From Arthrobacter methylotrophus (GTDB taxonomy: Bacteria; Actinomycetota; Actinomycetes; Actinomycetales; Micrococcaceae), in NCBI RefSeq assembly GCF_039539965.1, contig NZ_BAABED010000001.1, forward strand, positions 4,650,001 through 4,714,000: a stretch of 64,000 bases of DNA. The letters are read 5' to 3'. A program made the translations under genes and the position numbers. How positions within the stretch are numbered: the first letter of the stretch is position 1; every line of letters starts with the position of its first letter. Positions 41,551 to 50,654 of the stretch are shown one piece after another. The notes under the pieces are model-generated. The model saw only the letters and a list, made by a program, of their open reading frames with translations. It was not told the DNA's origin and did not search any database.

Positions 41551-43077
41551 ATGACGTTCACTGCACCAGAAACCACCACTCATTACGTCCCGAAGGACCT
41601 TCCCACCCATATCCAGCACTTCATCAACGGCCAGTTCGTTGACTCGGTCAGTGGGGCGACCTTCGACGTCCTGGACCCGGTATCCAACAGCAACTACGCC
41701 ACCGCCGCCGCCGGCCAGAAGGAAGACATCGACCTCGCCGTGGCCGCGGCGCGCGAAGCTTTCGTGAACGGTCCGTGGCCGAAGATGAAGCCGCGCGAAC
41801 GTGCCCGGGTCCTGAACAGGATCGCCGACGCCGTCGAAGCCCAGGAAGAGCGTCTCGCTGAACTCGAGACCTTCGACACAGGCCTGCCGATCACCCAGGC
41901 CAAGGGCCAGGCGCTGCGTGCGGCGGAGAACTTCCGCTTCTTCGCGGACCTGATCGTGGCGCAGTTCGACGACGCCATGAAGGTCCCTGGCGCCCAGATC
42001 AACTACGTGAACCGCAAGCCGATCGGCGTCGCGGGCCTCATCACGCCGTGGAACACCCCGTTCATGCTCGAGTCCTGGAAGCTCGCCCCGGCCTTGGCCA
42101 CGGGCAATACCGTGGTCCTCAAGCCAGCCGAGTTCACCCCGCTTTCGGCCTCGCTCTGGGCGACCATCTTCAAGGACGCCGGCCTGCCCGACGGCGTGTT
42201 CAACCTGGTCAACGGCCTGGGCGAGGAAGCCGGCGACGCCCTCGTGAAGCACCCGGACGTGCCGCTGATCTCCTTCACAGGCGAGACCACCACGGGCCAG
42301 ACGATCTTCCGCAACGCCGCCGCCAACCTCAAGGGCCTGTCCATGGAACTTGGTGGGAAATCCCCGTGCGTCGTATTCGCCGACGCCGACCTGGACGCCG
42401 CGATCGATTCGGCACTGTTCGGGGTCTTCTCACTCAACGGGGAACGATGCACCGCCGGCTCCCGCATCCTGGTCGAACGTGCCATCTACGAGGAGTTCTG
42501 CGAAAAGTACGCCGAGCGCGCGAAGAACATTGTCGTCGGGGACCCGCACGACCCCAAGACCGAGGTCGGCGCTCTCGTCCACCCCGAGCACTATGCCAAG
42601 GTGGCCTCCTACGTGGAGATCGGCAAGACCGAAGGCCGGCTGCTCGCCGGCGGCGGACGCCCGGAACACCTGCCCGAAGGGCTCAACAACAGCAATTACA
42701 TCGCACCGACGGTGTTCGCCGACGTCGCGCCCGAGGCGCGGATCTTCCAGGAGGAGATCTTCGGTCCCGTCGTCGCGATCACCCCGTTCGAGGACGACGA
42801 CGAAGCGCTCGCCCTGGCGAACAACACCAAGTACGGCCTGGCGGCCTACATCTGGACCCAGAACCTGACCCGGGCCCACAACTTCGCCCAGAACGTCGAG
42901 GCCGGCATGGTGTGGCTCAACTCCCACAACGTGCGGGACCTGCGTACCCCGTTCGGCGGCGTCAAAGCCTCGGGCCTGGGTCACGAAGGTGGCTACCGCT
43001 CCATCGATTTCTACACCGACCAGCAGGCCGTGCACATCACCCTCGGCACCGTCCACACCCCCAAATTCGGCGCCTAG
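41551..43077 (+). CDS. hpaE: 5-carboxymethyl-2-hydroxymuconate semialdehyde dehydrogenase
   Basis: A 508-residue aldehyde dehydrogenase. The catalytic cysteine is Cys300 in LNGERCTAGSR; the general base glutamate is in SMELGGKSPCVVF; the NAD-binding region has TPWNTPFMLESWKLAPALA. It oxidises the ring-cleavage semialdehyde to 5-carboxymethyl-2-hydroxymuconate. Identity as HpaE rests on the operon (dioxygenase directly downstream) and on overall similarity. The ATG at 41551 has AAGGAAAG upstream. Confidence 0.92.
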   Translation: MTFTAPETTTHYVPKDLPTHIQHFINGQFVDSVSGATFDVLDPVSNSNYATAAAGQKEDIDLAVAAAREAFVNGPWPKMKPRERARVLNRIADAVEAQEERLAELETFDTGLPITQAKGQALRAAENFRFFADLIVAQFDDAMKVPGAQINYVNRKPIGVAGLITPWNTPFMLESWKLAPALATGNTVVLKPAEFTPLSASLWATIFKDAGLPDGVFNLVNGLGEEAGDALVKHPDVPLISFTGETTTGQTIFRNAAANLKGLSMELGGKSPCVVFADADLDAAIDSALFGVFSLNGERCTAGSRILVERAIYEEFCEKYAERAKNIVVGDPHDPKTEVGALVHPEHYAKVASYVEIGKTEGRLLAGGGRPEHLPEGLNNSNYIAPTVFADVAPEARIFQEEIFGPVVAITPFEDDDEALALANNTKYGLAAYIWTQNLTRAHNFAQNVEAGMVWLNSHNVRDLRTPFGGVKASGLGHEGGYRSIDFYTDQQAVHITLGTVHTPKFGA

Positions 43078-43087
43078 CGTCTGCTAG

Positions 43088-43153
43088 CCCAACTAGCTCG
43101 CACTTGTTGTCGTTCTGAGCCTCCAAAACGACGACAACTGCCAGTCAGTTGGG
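43088..43153. repeat. 66-base imperfect hairpin, copy 1
   Basis: Starts CCCAACTAGCTCGCA and ends with the complementary CAGTCAGTTGGG; the inner arms are TTGTTGTCGTT and AACGACGACAA. A very similar element is at 45881-45946 (about 60 of 66 bases equal). It lies between hpaE and hpaD, where an RNA hairpin could tune downstream expression. Confidence 0.75.
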
Positions 43154-43187
43154 TGTTGAAGACCCCTTTCAAAGAAGAGAGAACCCC

Positions 43188-44279
43188 ATGAACAAGCAAG
43201 TTCCACAGGACAATGTCATCCCCAAGCCCTCCGTTCCGGCCCCGGACATCGTCCGCTGCGCCTACATGGACATCGTGGTCACGGACCTCGCCAAGTCCCG
43301 CGAGTTCTACGTGGACCTCCTGGGCCTGCACGTCACCGAAGAAGACGAGAACACCATCTACCTGCGCTCCCTGGAGGAGTTCATCCACCACAACCTGGTG
43401 TTGCGCAAGGGACCGATCGCTGCCGTCGCAGCGTTCGCCTACCGGGTAAAATCCCCGGCCGAAGTGGATGCTGCCGAGGCCTACTACCGGGAGCTTGGCT
43501 GCCGGGTTGAGCGCCGCAAGGACGGTTTCACCAAGGGCGTCGGCGATTCCGTCCGCGTCGAGGACCCGCTGGGCTTCCCCTACGAGTTCTTCTACGACGT
43601 GGAGCACGTCGAACGCCTCACCCAGCGCTACGATCTGTACACCGCCGGTGAACTGGTCCGCCTGGACCACTTCAACCAGGTCACCCCGGATGTCCCGCGG
43701 GGCCGGAAGTACCTTGAGGACCTGGGCTTCCGGGTTTCGGAAGACATCAAGGATTCCGACGGCGTCACTTATGCCGCGTGGATGCACCGCAAGCAGACCG
43801 TGCACGACACCGCCCTGACCGGCGGCGACGGCCCGCGCATGCACCACGTCGCGTTCGCCACGCACGAAAAACACAACATCATCCAGATCTGCGACAAGAT
43901 GGGCGCCCTGCGCATCAGCGACCGGATCGAACGCGGCCCCGGCCGGCACGGCGTCTCCAACGCCTTCTACCTGTACATCCTGGACCCGGACGGCCACCGG
44001 ATCGAGATCTACACCCAGGACTACTACACCGGGGACCCGGACAACCCGGTGATCACTTGGGACGTCCACGACAACCAGCGTCGTGATTGGTGGGGCAACC
44101 CCGTGGTCCCCTCCTGGTACACCGAGGCCTCCCTCGTCCTGGACTTGGACGGGAACCCGCGGCCCATCACCAAGCGCGAGGACAAAAGCGAAATGGCTGT
44201 CACCGTCGGCGCCGACGGCTTCTCCTACACCCGCGAACCGGGCGAGGAAGTCGGCTTCAAACTCGGAGCGCAGCTGTAG
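43188..44279 (+). CDS. hpaD: Homoprotocatechuate (3,4-dihydroxyphenylacetate) 2,3-dioxygenase
   Basis: A 363-residue extradiol dioxygenase of the vicinal-oxygen-chelate type. Metal ligands can be placed as His161, His220 and Glu273; catalytic second-sphere residues as His206, His254 and Tyr263. All lie six positions later than in the Brevibacterium fuscum Fe(II) enzyme as I remember it. The sequence also resembles the Mn(II)-dependent enzyme of Arthrobacter, so the metal cannot be decided from sequence. It opens the ring of 3,4-dihydroxyphenylacetate next to the hydroxyls. The ATG at 43188 follows a GAAGAGAG site. Confidence 0.96.
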   Translation: MNKQVPQDNVIPKPSVPAPDIVRCAYMDIVVTDLAKSREFYVDLLGLHVTEEDENTIYLRSLEEFIHHNLVLRKGPIAAVAAFAYRVKSPAEVDAAEAYYRELGCRVERRKDGFTKGVGDSVRVEDPLGFPYEFFYDVEHVERLTQRYDLYTAGELVRLDHFNQVTPDVPRGRKYLEDLGFRVSEDIKDSDGVTYAAWMHRKQTVHDTALTGGDGPRMHHVAFATHEKHNIIQICDKMGALRISDRIERGPGRHGVSNAFYLYILDPDGHRIEIYTQDYYTGDPDNPVITWDVHDNQRRDWWGNPVVPSWYTEASLVLDLDGNPRPITKREDKSEMAVTVGADGFSYTREPGEEVGFKLGAQL

Positions 44280-44281
44280 CC

Positions 44282-45067
44282 ATGCTCGATGCCAAGACGA
44301 TAGAGGCCATCGCCGATGAACTCCTCGAGGCCGGCCGGTCCCGGACCCCGGTTCCGTTGTTGACTGCCCGGTATCCGGGCATGACGGTGGAGGATTCCTA
44401 TGCCGTGCAGCGGTTGTGGCGGCGCCGGAACGAGGAGGCGGGCCGGAAGTTGGTGGGGCGCAAGATCGGGCTGACGTCCAGGGCGATGCAGGCGGCCACG
44501 GGCATCACGGAACCGGACTACGGCGCGATTTTTGATGACATGGTCCTGGAAACGGGCTGCTCGGTGGCTTGGGACCGGTACACGCACCCCCGGGTGGAGG
44601 TGGAGTTGGCGTTCGTGCTCAAGAAGGACCTTTCCGGCCCGGGTTGCACCATCTTCGATGTTTTGAACGCGACGGACTATGTGGTTCCGGCCTTGGAGAT
44701 CCTGGATTCGAGGATCGAGATGGAGGGCCGGACCATCGTGGACACCATCTCTGACAACGCGGCCATGGGCGCCATGGTGATCGGCGGCAACCCGGTCAAG
44801 CCCGACGCCGTGGACCTGCGCTGGATCTCGGCGATCCTGTATAAGAACCAGACCGTGGAGGAAACCGGCGTCGCGGCCGGGGTCCTGGACCACCCGGCGA
44901 ACGGTGTGCATTGGCTGGCAAACAAGATCGCCGCGCACGGGGACGGGATGAAGGCCGGGGACATCATCCTCGCCGGTTCCTTCACCCGGCCGATGTGGGT
45001 GCACAAGGGAGATACCGTCCACGCAGACTACGGAAACCTGGGAGTCATCACATGCCGCTTCGAGTAG
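44282..45067 (+). CDS. hpaH: 2-oxo-hept-4-ene-1,7-dioate hydratase
   Basis: A 261-residue member of the hydratase/decarboxylase branch of the FAH fold. Conserved stretches are GRKIGLTSRAMQAATGI, PRVEVELAFVLKKDL (metal-binding glutamates) and LDSRIEMEGRTIVDTISDN. It adds water to the enol diacid made by the HpaG step. It begins two bases after the hpaD stop and overlaps hpaI by 16 bases. Confidence 0.93.
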   Translation: MLDAKTIEAIADELLEAGRSRTPVPLLTARYPGMTVEDSYAVQRLWRRRNEEAGRKLVGRKIGLTSRAMQAATGITEPDYGAIFDDMVLETGCSVAWDRYTHPRVEVELAFVLKKDLSGPGCTIFDVLNATDYVVPALEILDSRIEMEGRTIVDTISDNAAMGAMVIGGNPVKPDAVDLRWISAILYKNQTVEETGVAAGVLDHPANGVHWLANKIAAHGDGMKAGDIILAGSFTRPMWVHKGDTVHADYGNLGVITCRFE

Positions 45068-45858
45068 AGGACACCTTTCGCGATGCTTTAGCCGCTACGC
45101 ACCGCCCGCTCGTGGGCATGTGGGTGTGCTCCGGCAGCCCGCTCATCGCCGAACTGTGCGCCGGGGCCGGGCTGGACTGGCTGCTGATCGACGCCGAACA
45201 CAGCCCCAACGACCTCGAATCGATCCTGGCCCAGCTCCAGGCCGTCAACGGCTACCCGGTCCACACCCTGGTCCGGCCGCCGGTGAATGAGACTGTGCTG
45301 ATCAAGCAATACCTGGACCTGGGCGTGCAGAACCTGCTCATCCCCATGGTGAACTCCGCGGACCAAGCCGAGGCTGCCGTCGCTGCGACCCGCTACCCAC
45401 CACACGGGGTCCGCGGTGTCGGCTCGGCCCTGGCACGGTCCGCACGCTGGAACCGGATCCCGGACTACCTCACCCGCGCCAACGAGACCATCAGCCTCAC
45501 CGTCCAGATCGAAACCAGCGCGGCCGTGGCTGCGGTCGAGGAGATCCTGGCGGTCGAGGGCGTCGACGGCATCTTCCTGGGGCCATCCGACCTCGCCGCG
45601 TCCCTGGGACTGCTGGGCCAGCAGGAGCACCCGAAGGTGCGCGCCGCCGTCGAGCACTGCCTTTCTGCGGCGAAGACGGCAGGCAAACCTGCCGGCGTGA
45701 ACGCTTTCAACGAGGGCACGGCCCGGGCGTATATGGCCGCGGGCGCGTCCTTTGTGCTGGTCGGCGCCGATGTCGCGCTGCTCGCCCGCGGCACGGAAGC
45801 CCTCGCCGACAAGTTCATCCCCGCAACCCCCGACGGCGCAGCGCCCGCCAGCTACTAA
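45052..45858 (+). CDS. hpaI: 4-hydroxy-2-oxo-heptane-1,7-dioate aldolase
   Basis: A 268-residue class II HpcH/HpaI aldolase. DWLLIDAEHSPND and VQIETSAAVAAVEEI hold the metal-ligand region, and HTLVRPP and GIFLGPSDLAASLG are the pyruvate-binding elements. It cleaves the last intermediate to pyruvate and succinate semialdehyde. The start lies within the end of hpaH (16-base overlap). It is the last gene of the operon, ended by a 66-base hairpin. Confidence 0.94.
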   Translation: MPLRVEDTFRDALAATHRPLVGMWVCSGSPLIAELCAGAGLDWLLIDAEHSPNDLESILAQLQAVNGYPVHTLVRPPVNETVLIKQYLDLGVQNLLIPMVNSADQAEAAVAATRYPPHGVRGVGSALARSARWNRIPDYLTRANETISLTVQIETSAAVAAVEEILAVEGVDGIFLGPSDLAASLGLLGQQEHPKVRAAVEHCLSAAKTAGKPAGVNAFNEGTARAYMAAGASFVLVGADVALLARGTEALADKFIPATPDGAAPASY

Positions 45859-45880
45859 GTCTCCATTTGGCTCACAGGTT

Positions 45881-45946
45881 CCCAACTAGCTCGCAGTTGT
45901 TGTCGTTTTGAGCCCCCAAAACGACAACAACTGTCAGCTAGTTGGG
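45881..45946. terminator. 66-base hairpin, copy 2, between convergent genes
   Basis: The outer arms CCCAACTAGCT and AGCTAGTTGGG (11 bases) and the inner arms CAGTTGTTGTCGTTTTG and CAAAACGACAACAACTG (17 bases) pair perfectly, separated by a 2x2 mismatch and closed by a 6-base loop. It fills the gap between hpaI and the convergent thioesterase gene, which suggests a bidirectional terminator. It is a near copy of 43088-43153. Confidence 0.8.
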
Positions 45947-45948
45947 GC

Positions 45949-46383
45949 TCAGTCCTCTTGAAGGGCTCGCGTCAGGTGGTGCGTGGGGATGCGGTCGCGC
46001 TCGTAGGTGATCTCGGTATAGCCGTGCGGTTCCGGCCGACCATCGCGGCCGAGGTTGACGAATACTATTTCCTCGATGGTCAGGATGCTCTCGCGGGTGA
46101 TCATGTTGCGCACCTCCGCTCGCATGGTCAGCGATGTCCGGCCAAAGCGAACTGCAGTCAGGCCCATTTCCACCAAATCGCCCTGCACCGCTGAGCTGAC
46201 GAAGTTGATTTCGGAGATGTACTTGGTGACCGCGCGGCCGTTTCCGAGTTGGAGGATCGCGTAGATAGCTGCTTCCTCGTCGATCCATTTCAGAAGGCTT
46301 CCACCGAAGAGAGTGCCGTTGGCGTTGAGGTCCTCCGGACGTATCCATTTGCGGGTTCGGAACGTGATGTCGGCCTTTTCCAT
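45949..46383 (-). CDS. Acyl-CoA thioesterase, hotdog fold
   Basis: A 144-residue YciA/BACH-type hotdog protein. The key segment NANGTLFGGSLLKWIDEEAA carries the catalytic-helix pattern (G-G-x-L-x-x-x-D), followed by KYISEINFVSSAVQGDLV. Such enzymes hydrolyse fatty or short acyl-CoA esters as hexamers. The chain length is normal. It is convergent with the aromatic operon and probably independent. Confidence 0.88.
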   Translation of the reverse strand: MEKADITFRTRKWIRPEDLNANGTLFGGSLLKWIDEEAAIYAILQLGNGRAVTKYISEINFVSSAVQGDLVEMGLTAVRFGRTSLTMRAEVRNMITRESILTIEEIVFVNLGRDGRPEPHGYTEITYERDRIPTHHLTRALQED

Positions 46384-46541
46384 AATGCGAGATTAGCCGA
46401 GGCCGGGCGCCCACGTCTTCTGCGGCGTGCCATGGTGAGCGCGACTCCGTAACATGGATACGGTGCACCCGGTTCAGCTCACGACACGAAACGCCGATTC
46501 GCGCACCATGCGGCACGCCGGGAACACGCTGGAGGAAGACC

Positions 46542-46607
46542 ATGAAGATCGATAAAACCCACAATAAGGCCGGGCTGACCGCCCAGCCTTCCGGCCGGGA
46601 CTGCTGA
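46542..46607 (+). CDS. Possible 21-residue leader peptide before the CtaG-like gene
   Basis: ATG at 46542, preceded by a very strong GGAGGAAG ribosome site, opens a 21-codon frame (MKIDKTHNKAGLTAQPSGRD, then C and stop) that ends two bases before the ATG of the membrane gene. Translation could couple to the next gene. It is hydrophilic and unlike any peptide I know, and may be a chance frame. Confidence 0.4.
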   Translation: MKIDKTHNKAGLTAQPSGRDC

Positions 46608-46609
46608 TC

Positions 46610-47503
46610 ATGCCACCATTGGACGTTGTGCTGGGATCCTGGTCCATGAACTGGCCTGCCTCGGTCATTCTCATTGCCGCCGCCATCTTGTATTCAAAAG
46701 GCCTGGTGGCCGCCAAACGCCGGGATATCCGCTGGCCCTGGTGGAACTCCATTGCCTTTTTTGTCCTTGGCCTGGGTAGTTTCGCTGCCTTGAGCTTTGG
46801 ATTCCCGGGCACCTACAGCCACGACCTGCGGTGGGCTTTCACCCTCAAGGTGACGTCATACCTGTTTGTGGTTCCGTTGTTGATTGCCTTGGGAAAGCCC
46901 CTGACGCTTGCGCGGCAGACCCTGGGCCCCCTCGGCGCAGCAAGGGTGGAAGCGGTCCTCGGCCACAGGCTCGTCCGCATGCTCAGCAACACGCTCGTGG
47001 CGGCCTTTCTGGGTCTCGCCATGTTCACCCTGTTCTTGACCCCGTTCTTCTACGTGCTCCGGACCAACCCAGGCGCCGACGTCGTCCTGACTTTGCTGGT
47101 GCCTGTCATGGGACTCTTCATGACAGTTCCGATCATGGAAGACGGTGCAGGGCGCGCGGGGTCACTCATTGTGGTCGAGTTCATCTTTGTGTTCATCGAG
47201 TTGCTCGCCGACGCCGTGCCGGGAGTCCTGATGCGGCTCAGCCCGGGAATTCTCGACGGCGCCACCTCGATCTTGGGCAACCATCCAGCCTGGTTCCCCT
47301 CACCGCTGCGCGACCAACAACTCGCCGGAGACCTGATGTGGTTCCTCGCGGAGACCGTTGACCTCCCGCTCATCATCCTGATGTTCGTCCGATTCTCACG
47401 CAGCGACAGACACGAAGCCCGGAGCTTCGATGACCTCAGCGACGACGAAATCGAAGCCCTGAACCGGGCGCATTTAGGGCAGGGTGGCCGAAGCCTGAAT
47501 TGA
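46610..47503 (+). CDS. Cytochrome c oxidase assembly factor CtaG (Caa3_CtaG)-like membrane protein
   Basis: A 297-residue protein with about seven transmembrane helices. The patterns FGFPGTYSHDLRWAFTLKV, MFTLFLTPFFYVLRTNP and PVMGLFMTVPIMEDGAG resemble Caa3_CtaG membrane proteins, although the family assignment is by eye. The C-terminal tail, with DDLSDDEIEALN, is soluble. Directly preceded by the short leader ORF. CtaG proteins assist copper-dependent oxidase assembly; no oxidase genes are nearby. Confidence 0.7.
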   Translation: MPPLDVVLGSWSMNWPASVILIAAAILYSKGLVAAKRRDIRWPWWNSIAFFVLGLGSFAALSFGFPGTYSHDLRWAFTLKVTSYLFVVPLLIALGKPLTLARQTLGPLGAARVEAVLGHRLVRMLSNTLVAAFLGLAMFTLFLTPFFYVLRTNPGADVVLTLLVPVMGLFMTVPIMEDGAGRAGSLIVVEFIFVFIELLADAVPGVLMRLSPGILDGATSILGNHPAWFPSPLRDQQLAGDLMWFLAETVDLPLIILMFVRFSRSDRHEARSFDDLSDDEIEALNRAHLGQGGRSLN

Positions 47504-47549
47504 TATCGCCTGCCTTAGCTGTGAGTCGACTGCGCCGAGGGCCCGGCCT

Positions 47550-48053
47550 TTAGGCCATCGCCGTGTGGGAAGCGCTGCGCGAATCGATCGGCTTCGAGTA
47601 ACACTGCGAATGGCTAACGCCGACGTACGGGCCAAAGTTGGGGACCGCCGCGAAGCCGGCGCTCTCGTAGAAGCTGCGCCCGTCCGATTGGGCCGATCCA
47701 GCCTCCGCGGTGATGACGCTGAATCCATAGGAGTGCGCTTGCGCCTCGAGCGCGGCAAGGATGGAGCTCGCCACTCCCGAGCCCCTCGCGTAAGGAACAA
47801 CGTAGAGGCGCTTGATTTCCGCGGTCTCGGCGTCCAGAATCCTTAGCCCGCCGCAACCCAGAGGCTGGCCTGAGCACTTTTCGTAGGCCACGACGAAAAC
47901 AGCGGTATCAGCCTCCGACGGCGCGGGTCCGGGCTCGTGTTCCGAGTTGCCGAATCGTGTGTCCAGTTCCGCTTGCTGCGCTGCGCGGAGGTCTGCACCC
48001 ACGGGGTTAGCCCACGTGACCTGTCTGATGTTGAGCCGCGGATTGGGTTGCAT
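47550..48053 (-). CDS. GNAT-family acetyltransferase
   Basis: A 167-residue GNAT fold. The acetyl-CoA loop is KRLYVVPYARGSGVASSILA (R/Q-x-x-G-x-G/A pattern) and the following FSVITAEAGSAQSDGRSFY and ESAGF segments complete motif B. The start at 48053 has GAGG seven bases upstream and is preferred to the longer frame reaching 48089. Substrate unknown. Confidence 0.85.
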   Translation of the reverse strand: MQPNPRLNIRQVTWANPVGADLRAAQQAELDTRFGNSEHEPGPAPSEADTAVFVVAYEKCSGQPLGCGGLRILDAETAEIKRLYVVPYARGSGVASSILAALEAQAHSYGFSVITAEAGSAQSDGRSFYESAGFAAVPNFGPYVGVSHSQCYSKPIDSRSASHTAMA

Positions 48054-48176
48054 CGGAACCTCATTCGCCGGAGGGGTTATGCAAATCAAGCTTAGGAAGC
48101 TGGGGTTACCGCGGTGTTTCCTGCGGGTAAGGGTCCGGAGAAATAGCGGGGCGTTGGGGTTGGTTTCAAGCAGCCG

Positions 48177-48836
48177 TCATTCGACGGCGTCGCCGGTGGG
48201 ATCTTCTGCCGTCCGGCCGGCCAGGGCAAGTCCGCTCACGGGGCTTTGGTCCCAATGATGCAGGTGCCAGCCGCGCTCCGGGTCGCCCTCGAGCGCGACG
48301 ATTCCGGTGTTCTGCAGCTGGTGGGTCGCGGCGAACTCGCGGCCGACATCATACGCGCGGCGCCCGGCCCAGCAACGGATCGCGGCACCATGACTGACCA
48401 CGACGGCGGACTCGTCGCCTGCCGCGACTACCTTGGCAATGGCTGCGTCGTAGCGGGCAAAGAACTCGTGACCGTCACCGGCTCCTGGCATTCGGATATC
48501 CAGGTCCCCGTCTGTCCAGGCGAAAACGGTGCTCATGTATTGGTGGTGCGATTCGTGGTCTGTGAGCTTTTCCAAAGCCCCGGCCTCAATCTCCTGGAGA
48601 CCGTCCAAGACGGTGGCCTCCAGCCCGAGAGCATTGGCGAGCGGGCTGGCGGTCAGTTGGGTGCGGATCAACGTGGATGCGTAGATGGCCGTGAAGTCTT
48701 CGCCGGCAAGGGAGTTGGGGAGTGCAGCGGCTTGACGTTCGCCGAGTTCAGTCAGCCCCGGACCGGGAAAGGCTGTGTCTAATTGCCCCAAGACGTTTCC
48801 AGAGGTTTGTCCGTGGCGGATAAGCAAGAGCCTCAT
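48177..48836 (-). CDS. Histidine phosphatase family protein
   Basis: A 219-residue phosphoglycerate-mutase-like phosphatase. The catalytic LIRHGQTSGN (His8) opens the protein. The second histidine is in VVVSHGAAIRCW, and YASTLIRTQLTASPLA and GLQEIEAGALE are the usual connecting elements. Likely a broad-range or specific phosphatase rather than a glycolytic mutase. It is upstream of the GNAT gene on the same strand, 123 bases apart. Confidence 0.88.
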   Translation of the reverse strand: MRLLLIRHGQTSGNVLGQLDTAFPGPGLTELGERQAAALPNSLAGEDFTAIYASTLIRTQLTASPLANALGLEATVLDGLQEIEAGALEKLTDHESHHQYMSTVFAWTDGDLDIRMPGAGDGHEFFARYDAAIAKVVAAGDESAVVVSHGAAIRCWAGRRAYDVGREFAATHQLQNTGIVALEGDPERGWHLHHWDQSPVSGLALAGRTAEDPTGDAVE

Positions 48837-49015
48837 GCTGACACAGTTCCTTACATCGATTCGGAAATGCCGGGTTCACGCGGCGTTTTGACCCGGTGAT
48901 TCTCAGCCAATCAGGACCGGAGCCCTGACGCGAGGCCGACACCCGGCCCGGACGGCAGCGCTGCGGAGGCAGCCGGGCGACAGCATCGGCCGACTGCCCT
49001 CCGCGGCGCTGGGTC

Positions 49016-50458
49016 CTACCTCAGGTGGTCGACGAGTTGCTCGGCGATACCGGTGTACTTGCCTGGCGTCAGCGCGAGCAGCCGAGCCTCGGCTTCGGGA
49101 GACAATCCCAGGCCGGAGACGAACTCTTGCATACGGGCGGCGTCGACCCGCTGTCCGCGGGTGAGATCTTTGAGGCGCTCGTACGGGTTCTCCATACCCT
49201 TCACACCGGCGATGGCCTCGGCGCGCATGACCATCTGGATGGCTTCGCCCAGGACCTCCCAGTTGGTGTCGAGGTCGGCCGCGAGCACATCCTCGGCAAC
49301 GTTCAAAGCCAGCAGTCCCTTGGCGACGTTCGAGATCGCAAGAAGCGAATGCCCGAATGCGACACCGATGTTGCGCTGCGAGGAAGAATCCGTGAGGTCT
49401 CGCTGCCAACGGGACGTCACCAGGGTGGCCCCCAAGGTGTCCAACAACCCGTTGGAGATCTCCAAGTTGGCCTCGGCGTTTTCGAAGCGGATCGGGTTGA
49501 CCTTGTGCGGCATGGTGGAGGAGCCTGTGGCGCCAGCGACCGGGATCTGCCGGAAGTAGCCGATGGAGATGTAGCTCCAAACGTCCGTGCAGAGGTTGTG
49601 CAGTATGCGGTTGAAGCGCGCGACGTCGGCGTAGAGTTCAGCCTGCCAGTCGTGGCTTTCGATCTGGGTGGTCAGCGGGTTCCAGGTCAGTCCCAGGCTC
49701 TCCACGAATGACTGGGATACGGCCTGCCAGTCGGCGCCGGGAACCGAAGCAACATGCGCAGCATAGGTTCCGGTAGCGCCGTTGATTTTGCCCAAGTACT
49801 GGGTCTTGGAAACGCGGTCCAGCTGGCGGCGCAGGCGGTGGGCGGTGACTGCCAGTTCCTTGCCAAGCGTGGTGGGTGTGGCCGGCTGGCCGTGGGTGCG
49901 GGAGAGCATCGGGACGGCGCGGGTTTCTTCGGCCATCGCTGAGATCTGCGCCACCAAGCCACTGGCAGCGGGGAGCCAGACATCTTCCACTGCACCTTTG
50001 ACGCCCAAGGCGTATGAGAGATTATTGATGTCTTCGGAGGTGCAGCCGAAGTGCACCAGCGCAGTCAGCCTTTCGATACCGATCGCGGGCAGGCGACGGC
50101 CGATGTAGTACTCAACAGCTTTGACGTCGTGGACCGTGACGGCTTCGATTTCGGCGAGTTCGGTGACCGCCGCGGCGTCGAACTCGGTGACGATGTCGCG
50201 GAGCTTCTCCTGCTGATCGGCGGTCAGGGGACCGGCGCCTGGGAGCACACTGTTGTTGGTGAGGTGGATGAGCCACTCGACTTCGACGGCCACACGGTCG
50301 CGGTTGAGGGCGGCCTCCGACAGGTAGTCGACCAAGGGAGCGACGGCGGACTGATACCGCCCGTCCAGCGGCCCCAAAGCGATCGGCTCCGGCGAGGCGG
50401 CAAGAGCTAGGCGTCCAGAGGGCGTACGGGTAACGGCGGCGGCGACGGTTTCAGGCAT
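49016..50458 (-). CDS. purB: Adenylosuccinate lyase
   Basis: A 480-residue fumarase/aspartase superfamily enzyme. The signature GSSTMPHKVNPIRFENAE is the flexible loop with the catalytic serine. SRTHGQPATPTTLGKEL and HFGCTSEDINNLSYAL are the other active-site regions. It catalyses two steps of purine synthesis: release of fumarate from SAICAR and from adenylosuccinate. Its length and the loop resemble the E. coli type. The 179 bases between it and the phosphatase gene hold no clear gene. Confidence 0.95.
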   Translation of the reverse strand: MPETVAAAVTRTPSGRLALAASPEPIALGPLDGRYQSAVAPLVDYLSEAALNRDRVAVEVEWLIHLTNNSVLPGAGPLTADQQEKLRDIVTEFDAAAVTELAEIEAVTVHDVKAVEYYIGRRLPAIGIERLTALVHFGCTSEDINNLSYALGVKGAVEDVWLPAASGLVAQISAMAEETRAVPMLSRTHGQPATPTTLGKELAVTAHRLRRQLDRVSKTQYLGKINGATGTYAAHVASVPGADWQAVSQSFVESLGLTWNPLTTQIESHDWQAELYADVARFNRILHNLCTDVWSYISIGYFRQIPVAGATGSSTMPHKVNPIRFENAEANLEISNGLLDTLGATLVTSRWQRDLTDSSSQRNIGVAFGHSLLAISNVAKGLLALNVAEDVLAADLDTNWEVLGEAIQMVMRAEAIAGVKGMENPYERLKDLTRGQRVDAARMQEFVSGLGLSPEAEARLLALTPGKYTGIAEQLVDHLR

Positions 50459-50654
50459 GAGCCAATTCTTTCATGAACTAGGCCCGCGCCATTAAGCCGC
50501 GCTTCTCTATGTGCATAACACCAGCACTTTCCCTTCACAGCAGCGTTATCGACAGTTTTGTCCACATAACGCGGCACGGCGGTTCCGCGCCTTAGAGGCT
50601 CGACGTAGCGTCGGTGCCAGCAACAACCATCGAGCCTGGAGGGCGAGCAACGTC

